Shown in pieces: positions 1 through 6,013 of a stretch of 8,865 nt of DNA. The stretch is from UBA5359 sp028699365 [NCBI: bacterium]. Lineage in GTDB: Bacteria > UBP13 > UBA5359. The notes under the pieces were generated by a model. The model was not told the DNA's origin. It made no database searches and was given only the letters and a program-made list of their open reading frames with translations. The number at the start of each line of letters is the position of its first letter. The stretch's first letter is position 1. Position numbers and translations under genes: made by a program. The DNA is taken from positions 1 to 8,865 of the forward strand of contig JAQVUQ010000089.1 in NCBI GenBank assembly GCA_028699365.1, written 5' to 3'.

Positions 1-1036
1 CGCACTTCTGCGCCTGACTTGCAAACAGACCTGAACCCTCTGCGCCTTTGTGCCTCTGTGCCTTTGTGCCTTTGTGCCTTAATATGATTATCAGAACAGA
101 TAGAGCAAAGACTACACCGGCGGCAACCGCACCGAACTTCAGCCCGGCGATATAAGCGGCCAGTGCCCCGGCCAGCAGCGGCCATATATAGTCGGCTGCC
201 TGCGCCCGGGCCGGCGGCTCCGGTTCACGCAGCTTCGCCCGCAAAACTTCCGCCTGATCGCGAGCGACAACGGCCTCCTCACGGGCGGACAGGAGACCCT
301 CTATCTCCTTTTCCAGAACGGACAGTTCCTCTTCTGCGGCGCAGACCGCTTTAGCGGATAACGCCGCTCCGGCCTGCCTCAATTCATCCTCCAGCAGAAC
401 CGTCTCCCGCTCCAGGCCTCTTATCTCCTCATATATTCCAGCCAGCTTCACCCGGGATCGCAGACTCTCCAGTTGATCCAGTTCCTGCCGTTTGAAGCGG
501 CCCTGCTCTTCAAGATCGTTCAGAGCCTCCAGATTCAACAGGCTAAGGATGGCTTTGCGCCTTTCGGAGGCGCTCAGCCCCTCCAGCCGCTCCAGCTTCT
601 TCTGCTCGACGAAAACGCTGTTGAGAAAAGTCTGTCCGTCAAGGCCCAGTTCAGCCGTAATCCTGGAGCGAACGGCGCTTACGGAGGCTATCTCCTCTAT
701 CATATCTCCGGTATCGGAATATACGATCATACGAACGCGGGAGGGCTTGCCCCGCCCCAGGCGACGCTCCACCTGCAACCGCTTGTTCCCTACGGCCAGC
801 GTCACGGAGACAACAGCCAGATTACTGTCGTAAGCGATAAGATCGTCCAGGGATCCCCTGTTCTCCTCCGTGACCAGCGGCTCTCCGAAGACGCCGAAGT
901 AAACGGCCTCGAACAGGCTGCTCTTCCCGGCCTCGTTGCTGCCCTCTATCAGAAAGGTGCCCCGCTCCGGCAATTGGAGATCGACGCTGTGCAAACTCTT
1001 GAAATCGGATACGGCTATACGCCTTAATTTAATCAT
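1..1036 (-). CDS. SbcC/Rad50-like AAA ATPase with membrane hairpin (partial, C-terminus outside window)
   Basis: This frame starts with ATG at 1036 and stays open for 345 codons to base 1, so the gene continues outside the window. It should be the ATPase partner of the SbcD-like nuclease just upstream, acting on DNA ends. Residues 1-60 look like the Rad50/SbcC N-terminal lobe: a start of the type IKLRRIAVSDFKSL, then Walker A GSNEAGKS at residues 32-39. Residues 137-165 (FLNSVFVEQKKLERL, then SASERRKAIL) match the Q-loop region, with Q145. Residues about 166-268 are charged and Leu/Glu-rich, suggesting a short coiled coil. After a proline-rich break (REPEPPA, 270-276) come two hydrophobic segments, about 283-298 and 303-319, split by LKFG: a membrane hairpin. 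Classical SbcC lacks this, whereas Bacillus YhaN, partner of the YhaO phosphoesterase, is from memory a membrane-spanning relative. Walker B and the signature motif lie beyond the window. The ATGA overlap suggests translational coupling. Family assignment is firm; the membrane role is inferred. Confidence 0.85.
   Translation of the reverse strand, partial: MIKLRRIAVSDFKSLHSVDLQLPERGTFLIEGSNEAGKSSLFEAVYFGVFGEPLVTEENRGSLDDLIAYDSNLAVVSVTLAVGNKRLQVERRLGRGKPSRVRMIVYSDTGDMIEEIASVSAVRSRITAELGLDGQTFLNSVFVEQKKLERLEGLSASERRKAILSLLNLEALNDLEEQGRFKRQELDQLESLRSRVKLAGIYEEIRGLERETVLLEDELRQAGAALSAKAVCAAEEELSVLEKEIEGLLSAREEAVVARDQAEVLRAKLREPEPPARAQAADYIWPLLAGALAAYIAGLKFGAVAAGVVFALSVLIIILRHKGTKAQRHKGAEGSGLFASQAQKC
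38..80. repeat. Tandem 8-bp repeat (CTTTGTGC family) inside the ATPase gene
   Basis: Five consecutive octamers lie at 38-45 (CTCTGCGC), 46-53 (CTTTGTGC), 54-61 (CTCTGTGC), 62-69 and 70-77 (both CTTTGTGC), with a partial sixth at 78-80. On the coding strand they encode a basic tract of the RHKGTKAQ type, directly after the second membrane helix of the ATPase. The unit is not a multiple of three, so losing or gaining one copy would shift the reading frame. The frame is open as it stands. Related octamers occur at 4003-4010 and 4045-4052 in the secretin gene. Confidence 0.85.
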
Positions 1037-2202
1037 AACTCAGGCCTGCATCCCTCTCCATGTAACCTTGCCAGCGCCGTTTTCAGCGCTTCACCCACCA
1101 GCCTGCGTCCGGCATCGTCATGGCGTGAGGCTGTCATCTCGGCGGCTGCCCGGCGCAATTCCTCCTGGGGGTTCACGGATATATCCGCTGTCGGGAACTC
1201 CTCCTCGGCCAGGATCAGGCCGCTCAGGCCCAGATCAAAATAGAATGATTGCTCTGTCCCCCTGCGCCAGATTTCGGTCAGGCGCAGGCGATGATAAGCG
1301 GCACGGCTCAACGTGCCCTCGATATCTAGACGCAACATGGCTCCTTCATCGGCAATCTCTGACAGATGTTCAAGTATAATGGCGGTGGGATCGTCGCCGG
1401 CAAGGTCTTCGGCCGCTATTCTCAACCTGTGCATCGGCTGAGGTGTGAGTGTCACGAAATCGGTCTGTAATCCTCCGTTCTCTATCTCCAGCACCCAGAA
1501 GCCGGGACGGTTGCCGATCTCGCCGAAATCCAGTCTTTCCGTGGCTCCGGCTGAGATAACTGTCACCGCTCCCACAGTCTGACGAAAGGAGCGATGATTG
1601 TGGCCCAGAAGAACGATACCGGCGCCGCAGGCCGCCAGGCTCTCGCGTTTCACTACCGGCTCGCCGGCAACCCAGCCGTGATCGGCCAGGCTGTAGTGCA
1701 TAAGCAGTACGGATGGAATATTATCGGAAAAAGAAGCCCCCTGCAACGGATCGTCGCCGGGTTGCAGCCTGGGGTCCGACGACAGGCCGCCGACGATTAT
1801 TTCTCCGTGCCGAGTGGAAAGATGGACAGACTCCGGGCCATCGGCTCCGGCAAGATAAATAACGGCGTTGCTGTGGCTCAGTATCCGGTGGGGAGCCATA
1901 CTTCCGGGCGCACCCGAGGATCTGGGCGTGTCGTGGTTGCCGCCGATCAGCACGGTCTGTATGCCGGCCGATTCCAGGCGCTTTATCTGGCCTGTCACAA
2001 AGGCGATCTCCACATTACGCGGGTCCGGCTGGTCGAAGAGATCTCCCCCTTGCAGGAAGAGGTCAACTTCGTTCTCAAGTGCATAATCCACAACCTGTGA
2101 GAAGGCAAGGCGCAAAGCCAGACGTCTTCTCTCCAACTGCGCCGGAGTCATGCGCGCATAATAACAGCCCAGGTGATTATCGGCGGTAAAAACGATTTTC
2201 AT
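1033..2202 (-). CDS. SbcD/Mre11-like DNA exonuclease (metallophosphoesterase)
   Basis: This 389-residue protein is a calcineurin-like metallophosphoesterase of the SbcD/Mre11/YhaO type, a Mn-dependent nuclease that trims DNA ends with its Rad50-like partner. All core metal-ligand motifs are visible in order: D8 and H10 in TADNHLG, D54 in GGDLFD, N89-H90-D91 in GGNHDT, H169 in LMHYS, and H201/H203 in LLGHNH. A capping segment with SAGATERLDFGE follows, as in SbcD-type proteins, and the last 150 residues are the less conserved partner-binding part. The length is close to that of SbcD. The stop codon overlaps the ATPase start in ATGA, giving an sbcDC-like gene order. The ATG at 2202 has no Shine-Dalgarno, but a promoter immediately upstream would place transcription start at the ATG itself. 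The catalytic set is intact, so it should be active. Whether it serves general repair or a membrane-associated process depends on its unusual partner. Confidence 0.93.
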   Translation of the reverse strand: MKIVFTADNHLGCYYARMTPAQLERRRLALRLAFSQVVDYALENEVDLFLQGGDLFDQPDPRNVEIAFVTGQIKRLESAGIQTVLIGGNHDTPRSSGAPGSMAPHRILSHSNAVIYLAGADGPESVHLSTRHGEIIVGGLSSDPRLQPGDDPLQGASFSDNIPSVLLMHYSLADHGWVAGEPVVKRESLAACGAGIVLLGHNHRSFRQTVGAVTVISAGATERLDFGEIGNRPGFWVLEIENGGLQTDFVTLTPQPMHRLRIAAEDLAGDDPTAIILEHLSEIADEGAMLRLDIEGTLSRAAYHRLRLTEIWRRGTEQSFYFDLGLSGLILAEEEFPTADISVNPQEELRRAAAEMTASRHDDAGRRLVGEALKTALARLHGEGCRPEL

Positions 2203-2208
2203 ATGGTG

Positions 2209-2237
2209 ATTCTAACTGAATTAAGGCATCTTGTCCA
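2209..2237 (-). promoter_or_regulatory. Candidate sigma70-type promoter for the nuclease-ATPase pair
   Basis: On the minus strand TGGACA (2237-2232) and TAGAAT (2214-2209) are separated by exactly 17 bases. Each hexamer matches the sigma70 consensus at five of six positions. The promoter lies in the 48-base gap after the secretin stop. Seven bases beyond the -10 box is the A of the nuclease ATG (2202), so transcription would begin at or next to the start codon. That fits the missing Shine-Dalgarno. This is a prediction from sequence only. Confidence 0.45.
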
Positions 2238-2250
2238 AGGCCAGGGTTTC

Positions 2251-4059
2251 CTACTCTACCTTCCCCATATCCAACAGGTGCGGAGTGATAAAGATTACCA
2301 GTTCGGAATCACGAGTGGTCTTGGTCCTGCTGGTGAAAAGGTTGCCGATCAGCGGCAGATCGCCCAGCAGAGGTATCTTTGTCTGACTGTTGAGTTCTTC
2401 GGACGATATCAGACCGCCGATGCTGATGCTCTGGCCGTCCTTGACCCGGATGCTGGTATCCACCCGGCGCTGGGACACTTCCGGCAACCCGTCGGCGGTA
2501 ATTCCGGAGACATTGCTGACCTCCGGATGTATGTCCACGGTTATATCGCCGGAGGCACCGACCCAGGGCACTATTTTGAGAGTGGTGCCGGCATTGATGG
2601 TCTGAATGCGAGTGCTGATATACGTGCTGCCGGTCGTTCCCTGCTCGGTGGTTATCTTATAGTTCAACTGCTTGCCTACATTTATCAGCGCTTCGTAACC
2701 GTTCAGAACGGTAAGTTTGGGATTGGCCTTGACTTCGGCCTTACCTTCTTCAACAAGGGCGGTGATCTTGGCCAGCAGCTTCCTGTTCAAGCTGCCGGTG
2801 GAATCGTAATCCCCGATACCGCCTTTGCCGTCCAGGGTAAACTGGCCGTCGGAAAAATCAAAATCCACGCCCATATTCTTGACCAGGTTGCGATTGACTT
2901 CCACTATAAGAACATCTATGGATATCTGCGGCACCGGTGTGTCCACCTTGGCAATGAACTGCCTCAAGTCGTCTATCTGGTCATCGGTTCCGGTGAATAT
3001 GATGGCGTTCTGGTCCTTGTTTATCTCTATATTGGTGGCGATCAGGTTCTTGGGCAGGATCTTCCTGATATCTTCAGCCTTGTAATACGATATACGGAAT
3101 ATCTCCGTCCTGATGAACATGGCGGCGGAAGGGCTGTTGGGCGACGGATCACCCACCAGATAAACTTCACCGTCTTTCTTGTAGACAAACCTGGATCCGG
3201 ACAGGATCTTCTTCAGAGCTTCGTCGACCGTAACTCCGGTCAGCTTGATGTTGGCCAACCGGTCCTGGACGTTGCCGAAAACAACGATATCTTTACCGCT
3301 CTGCTCGCCGACGATCTGCAGAAGATCGGTAAGGTTTATATTGGTCTCCTCTATGGTGAGCTTCTCCTTGGGCGGACCGCTGCGGCGGTAGGCCTTCTGT
3401 TGTGCCCTGGTAGGATTGGGCATCTCCTTATCCACGATGATGAGACCGTTATCCTGTCTATAGAAAAGGCCGTGTGCGGAGCATACCGCCGTAAGTGCTT
3501 CCTCAAGAGATACGTCTTTGATCTTGAAACCGGTCTTGCCTGTTACCTGAGCGGTAGGCACTACGTTAGTTCCCGCTGCCGAGCCGATACGGCGCAGCAA
3601 ATCGGGGAGATCGTAATCCTCGGCGCTGCAGGATATCCTGCCGTTTACAAACTCCACTGCGGCAGGAGTGGGAATGGGATTGCGACTGACCATGTAGACG
3701 TTGTCGATCTTTTTGTAGTTAAAGCCGTTGAGGAAGAGAATACTTCTCAGTCCCTCCTCAAGAGCCACTTCATGCAAGTCAACGGATATTTTGCCCTGGA
3801 CAGTGGCATCGGCTACTATATTGACCCCGGCCTGCGTGCTGATCAACGTCAGGATATTTCGTATATCCCCGTCCTTGATAGAAAGTGCCTTGATCGTATT
3901 ACCGTCGGCAGACGCAACGGAGCAAAGCAAGAGTATAGTACATACGATGCCGGGATACCCGCAAAAAATCTTGTCGGATAGCCTGAAAAACAGACTTTGG
4001 TCCTTTGCGCCTGTCGCGCCGAAGCTCACAGAGCGAAGGCGGGCCTTTGTGCCTATCAA
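2251..4059 (-). CDS. Outer-membrane secretin, PilQ/GspD family
   Basis: This 602-residue secretin forms the multimeric outer-membrane channel of a type IV pilus or type II secretion type machine. Residues 1-51 are a long signal peptide: a basic n-region of about 33 residues, a hydrophobic stretch ending in LLLCSV, and a probable cut after ASA (49-51). Three STN-like repeats follow at about 56-126, 141-211 and 232-303, then a NolW-like domain at 317-373 (SYYKAEDIRKILPKN). The secretin core spans 376-598, with VEVNR, GKAEVKANPKLTVLNG, SISIGGLI, IPLLGDLPLIGNLF and ELVIFITPHL. I chose TTG at 4059 because GGAG (4071-4068) lies 8 bases upstream and no better start precedes the signal peptide. TTGA overlaps the stop of the PilP/GspC-like gene, implying coupling to that gene, its likely inner-membrane partner. 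Codons 2-20 come from a repeat-like element, which accounts for the odd n-region. Secretin identity is firm; pilus versus type II is unresolved. Confidence 0.93.
   Translation of the reverse strand: MIGTKARLRSVSFGATGAKDQSLFFRLSDKIFCGYPGIVCTILLLCSVASADGNTIKALSIKDGDIRNILTLISTQAGVNIVADATVQGKISVDLHEVALEEGLRSILFLNGFNYKKIDNVYMVSRNPIPTPAAVEFVNGRISCSAEDYDLPDLLRRIGSAAGTNVVPTAQVTGKTGFKIKDVSLEEALTAVCSAHGLFYRQDNGLIIVDKEMPNPTRAQQKAYRRSGPPKEKLTIEETNINLTDLLQIVGEQSGKDIVVFGNVQDRLANIKLTGVTVDEALKKILSGSRFVYKKDGEVYLVGDPSPNSPSAAMFIRTEIFRISYYKAEDIRKILPKNLIATNIEINKDQNAIIFTGTDDQIDDLRQFIAKVDTPVPQISIDVLIVEVNRNLVKNMGVDFDFSDGQFTLDGKGGIGDYDSTGSLNRKLLAKITALVEEGKAEVKANPKLTVLNGYEALINVGKQLNYKITTEQGTTGSTYISTRIQTINAGTTLKIVPWVGASGDITVDIHPEVSNVSGITADGLPEVSQRRVDTSIRVKDGQSISIGGLISSEELNSQTKIPLLGDLPLIGNLFTSRTKTTRDSELVIFITPHLLDMGKVE
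4000..4054. repeat. Palindromic repeat element encoding the secretin N-terminus
   Basis: On the plus strand two octamers, CTTTGCGC (4003-4010) and CTTTGTGC (4045-4052), flank an imperfect palindrome at 4017-4041. Its arms are CGCC-gaa-GCTC and GAGC-gaa-GGCG around a 3-base loop (ACA), with GAA facing GAA as an internal loop. The octamers match the tandem array at 38-80. Read on the minus strand the element supplies about codons 2-20 of the secretin, and both copies encode GTKA in the same frame. I infer a dispersed repeat captured by the gene. Confidence 0.55.
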
Positions 4060-4880
4060 AGATTCAACTCCATTCTCTTGCCGTCCTTATCCAGGATAAC
4101 GCTTCTGGAGGAGATGTCAGCGACGATGTAGCCGTCTGAAAGAGCAGCACCGGCATTCACCACATAGGCCTTCTCCCCCTCGCTTATCAACGCCGTCTCC
4201 TTGTCCTGCAGGCACATCACTGCTTCCAGGCGATATTGGGGAACCTTCTCCACCACCGGCGGAGGAACATCTACAGGATTGCCGGCGGCAGCGGTTGCAT
4301 TCCCCGGTGCCGGCAGAACAGGAACTAAGACGGCGGCATGCAGGGCAACCGGTTTCTTCCTCCCGGTTGATAACGATGCAAGCCGGCCGGCCGATACCAG
4401 CGGCTTGAACGGGTCTGAACGCCCGATGCCCGGCATATTGACCACCCTGGTCATGTTGCCGTATACCGGTACCGCTACCTTGTCTCTGATAACGTCCGGC
4501 TGGTGATCCTTAAGCAGCGCCTCCGGCCAGAAATCATCCGGCGGTGAAACCGGCTTAGCCGGAGTCGCCCTGGCCGGGTCGATATGCCGGCTGATACCTG
4601 CGCGTTCCGTTACAGGCGCTTTATGCTCCGGCTTGCCGTGGATATGCCGGACAACAAATAATACCAGCAGGGCCGAACAGATCAAAGCCGGAAGTTTCCA
4701 GCGCATTGCCGGTACACTTTGCACAGACACCGGTACAACAGGAAACGGACTCATATCCATCTCCGGCAAAAGCGCCTTACCGGCCTCCCTGGCTCCCGAA
4801 CCGCTCAGAAAATAGATGCTGTCTTCATCATCTTCGACCAGGCCGGGGCCGGCTTCGATATCGGAATCATCAGAGCGCAT
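4056..4880 (-). CDS. PilP/GspC-like single-pass membrane protein, secretin partner
   Basis: This 274-residue protein lies directly upstream of the secretin and overlaps it by 4 bases. PilP and GspC proteins link the inner-membrane platform of pili and type II systems to the secretin. It has an acidic, presumably cytoplasmic N-terminus (about 1-58), one membrane helix at 63-77, a proline-rich periplasmic linker, a GRSDPFKP motif at 153-160, a second Ala/Pro-rich linker, and a C-terminal beta-type domain at 216-274 (from YRLEAVM to RMELNL). The DPF motif and the ALISEGEKAYVV...G pattern are typical of PilP-like domains. There is no lipobox, so the membrane layout is that of GspC rather than of the PilP lipoprotein. 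The ATG at 4880 is well supported by AGGAGG (4893-4888) 7 bases upstream. Overall similarity is low, and the call rests on layout, the motif and the secretin neighbour. Genes of the PilM, PilN and PilO type are not in this window. Confidence 0.65.
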   Translation of the reverse strand: MRSDDSDIEAGPGLVEDDEDSIYFLSGSGAREAGKALLPEMDMSPFPVVPVSVQSVPAMRWKLPALICSALLVLFVVRHIHGKPEHKAPVTERAGISRHIDPARATPAKPVSPPDDFWPEALLKDHQPDVIRDKVAVPVYGNMTRVVNMPGIGRSDPFKPLVSAGRLASLSTGRKKPVALHAAVLVPVLPAPGNATAAAGNPVDVPPPVVEKVPQYRLEAVMCLQDKETALISEGEKAYVVNAGAALSDGYIVADISSRSVILDKDGKRMELNL

Positions 4881-4887
4881 CGCCGCC

Positions 4888-4893
4888 CCTCCT
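4888..4893 (-). promoter_or_regulatory. Ribosome binding site of the PilP/GspC-like gene
   Basis: A perfect AGGAGG lies on the minus strand, 7 bases before the ATG at 4880. It fixes that start. I see no convincing promoter in the 142-base gap upstream: a TTGGCA occurs but lacks a good -10 box at 16-18 bases. Confidence 0.8.
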
Positions 4894-4966
4894 GTTTCGC
4901 TTCTTAAAGAGAGTAATTCGACAAATCTTCTGCCAATTCCTCTAGTCGGCAGTAAGCAACCGTTAA

Positions 4967-4990
4967 AGGGCGGCCACAGAAGGCCGCCCT
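4967..4990 (-). terminator. GC-rich hairpin after the oxidoreductase operon (terminator or dispersed palindrome)
   Basis: A perfect 9-bp stem (AGGGCGGCC with GGCCGCCCT) encloses a 6-base loop, 33 bases beyond the stop of the second oxidoreductase. In the direction of transcription it is followed by TTTAACGG, a short and weak T-tract. It sits where the three-gene operon should end and before the secretin pair, so termination is reasonable. The form GTAGGGCGGCC-loop-GGCCGCCC also resembles palindromes found in many copies in some bacterial genomes, so it may be a dispersed repeat used as a terminator. Confidence 0.55.
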
Positions 4991-5022
4991 ACAGAATCAT
5001 TCCACATTTTAGATGTTCCCTA

Positions 5023-6000
5023 TCAGACCGGCTCCGGCTTGCCGCTGCCTACGGAACGATAAGCAGCCAGCGCCACCTCCAGGGCTCTCAACCCATCCTC
5101 TCCCGTTATGGAAGGCTCTCTGTCGCTGCTCAGACAATCGACCCAGTCCCTGATCAATCCTATATCGATATTGCTGCCCCAGCCGGACCAGCCGTATGTC
5201 ATGTTCTCGTCGGAGTAAAGATCCAGACGCTGCACAAAGGCATCCACGCTGGCTACTCCCCCGGTGCCGACAAACTCCATATAGACGTCGCCCCAGGTGG
5301 GAAATGATTTAGGACGCGACCAACTGGTGTCCAGTGTGGCGAACATGCCGTTATCGTAGCTTATGGTCAGCAGACCTGCATCTTCAGCGTTCATATCATT
5401 GAACATAGTGCCCGATTCGGCGTAAACTTCAACCGCTTCGGCCCCGGTATACCAGCGCAGAAGATCGGCCACATGCACTGTGTGGTCGATGATGGCCCCG
5501 CCTCCGGAGAATTGAGGTTCTACAAACCAGCCTCCCGGCATACGTCCATGGTTGGTGGCCTTCACCGCCACCACTTCACCGAGACGTCCTCCGCGCACAA
5601 CCTCGCGGACCTGGGCCACCGCCGGTGAAAAACGGCAGGGAAAGGCTGTCTGAAGTCTGACTTTTGCACTCCTGCAAATATCTATCATCTCGCGGGCATC
5701 GGCGGCATTGGTGGATATGGGCTTCTCGCACAGTATGTCCACACCGGCCGCGGCCGCCATACCGGTCATTTCCAGATGCCGGCTGTTCTCGGAGCAGATA
5801 ACCACCCCGTCGAGATTCTGCTTCAGCAGATTATCGTAACTGTCGTAATAATCGGTGTTATTGGTCCCGGCGGCGGCTCTGCCCCTGGCCTCGTCCTCAT
5901 CGGCTACTCCGACCAGTTCTACCTGAGGCAGTTGGCCGAGACAGGCGGCATAGCTGCCGGCATGCATGTGAGCAAAGCTCATCATTCCTACTCTTATCAT
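5023..6000 (-). CDS. Gfo/Idh/MocA family oxidoreductase (second of pair)
   Basis: This 325-residue NAD(P)-dependent dehydrogenase should oxidise or reduce a sugar or cyclitol. It has an N-terminal Rossmann domain and a C-terminal substrate domain. The EKP motif at 92-94 supplies the lysine (K93), and DHTVH at 172-176 supplies the aspartate and histidine of the active site. The cofactor loop is unusual: GMMSFAHMH at 5-13 replaces the classical GxGxxG. I chose ATG at 6000, with GGAGG (6013-6009) 8 bases upstream. GTG 6009 and ATG 6006 are in frame but too close to that site. The upstream oxidoreductase stops 5 bases before, and its stop lies between this ribosome site and start, so the two genes are tightly coupled. 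Length is normal for the family. Substrate is unknown. The pair probably act on the same or successive intermediates, since the two proteins are clearly diverged and not a recent duplication. Confidence 0.92.
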   Translation of the reverse strand: MIRVGMMSFAHMHAGSYAACLGQLPQVELVGVADEDEARGRAAAGTNNTDYYDSYDNLLKQNLDGVVICSENSRHLEMTGMAAAAGVDILCEKPISTNAADAREMIDICRSAKVRLQTAFPCRFSPAVAQVREVVRGGRLGEVVAVKATNHGRMPGGWFVEPQFSGGGAIIDHTVHVADLLRWYTGAEAVEVYAESGTMFNDMNAEDAGLLTISYDNGMFATLDTSWSRPKSFPTWGDVYMEFVGTGGVASVDAFVQRLDLYSDENMTYGWSGWGSNIDIGLIRDWVDCLSSDREPSITGEDGLRALEVALAAYRSVGSGKPEPV

Positions 6001-6013
6001 CTCCATCACCTCC
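6001..6013 (-). promoter_or_regulatory. Ribosome binding site deciding the second oxidoreductase start
   Basis: GGAGG at 6013-6009, followed by 8 bases, leads to ATG 6000. The stop codon of the preceding gene (6008-6006) lies within this stretch. The alternatives GTG 6009 and ATG 6006 overlap or nearly touch the site and are poor starts. Confidence 0.65.

Noticed and set aside
38-80. CRISPR-like array
   Set aside because: The units are 8 bp and directly adjacent with no spacers, so this is a simple tandem repeat.
473-1027. Plus-strand open frames opposite the ATPase gene
   Set aside because: The minus strand carries Walker A and coiled-coil sequence in one unbroken frame; the plus frames have no recognisable features.
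2173-3981. Long open frame on the plus strand, opposite the secretin gene
   Set aside because: Its translation shows no domain or signal, while the minus strand encodes a complete secretin with family motifs throughout. It is a codon-bias shadow.
4881-5022. Promoter for the PilP/GspC-like and secretin genes
   Set aside because: TTGGCA on the minus strand is a fair -35 box, but no acceptable -10 box lies 16-18 bases downstream, so I did not list it.
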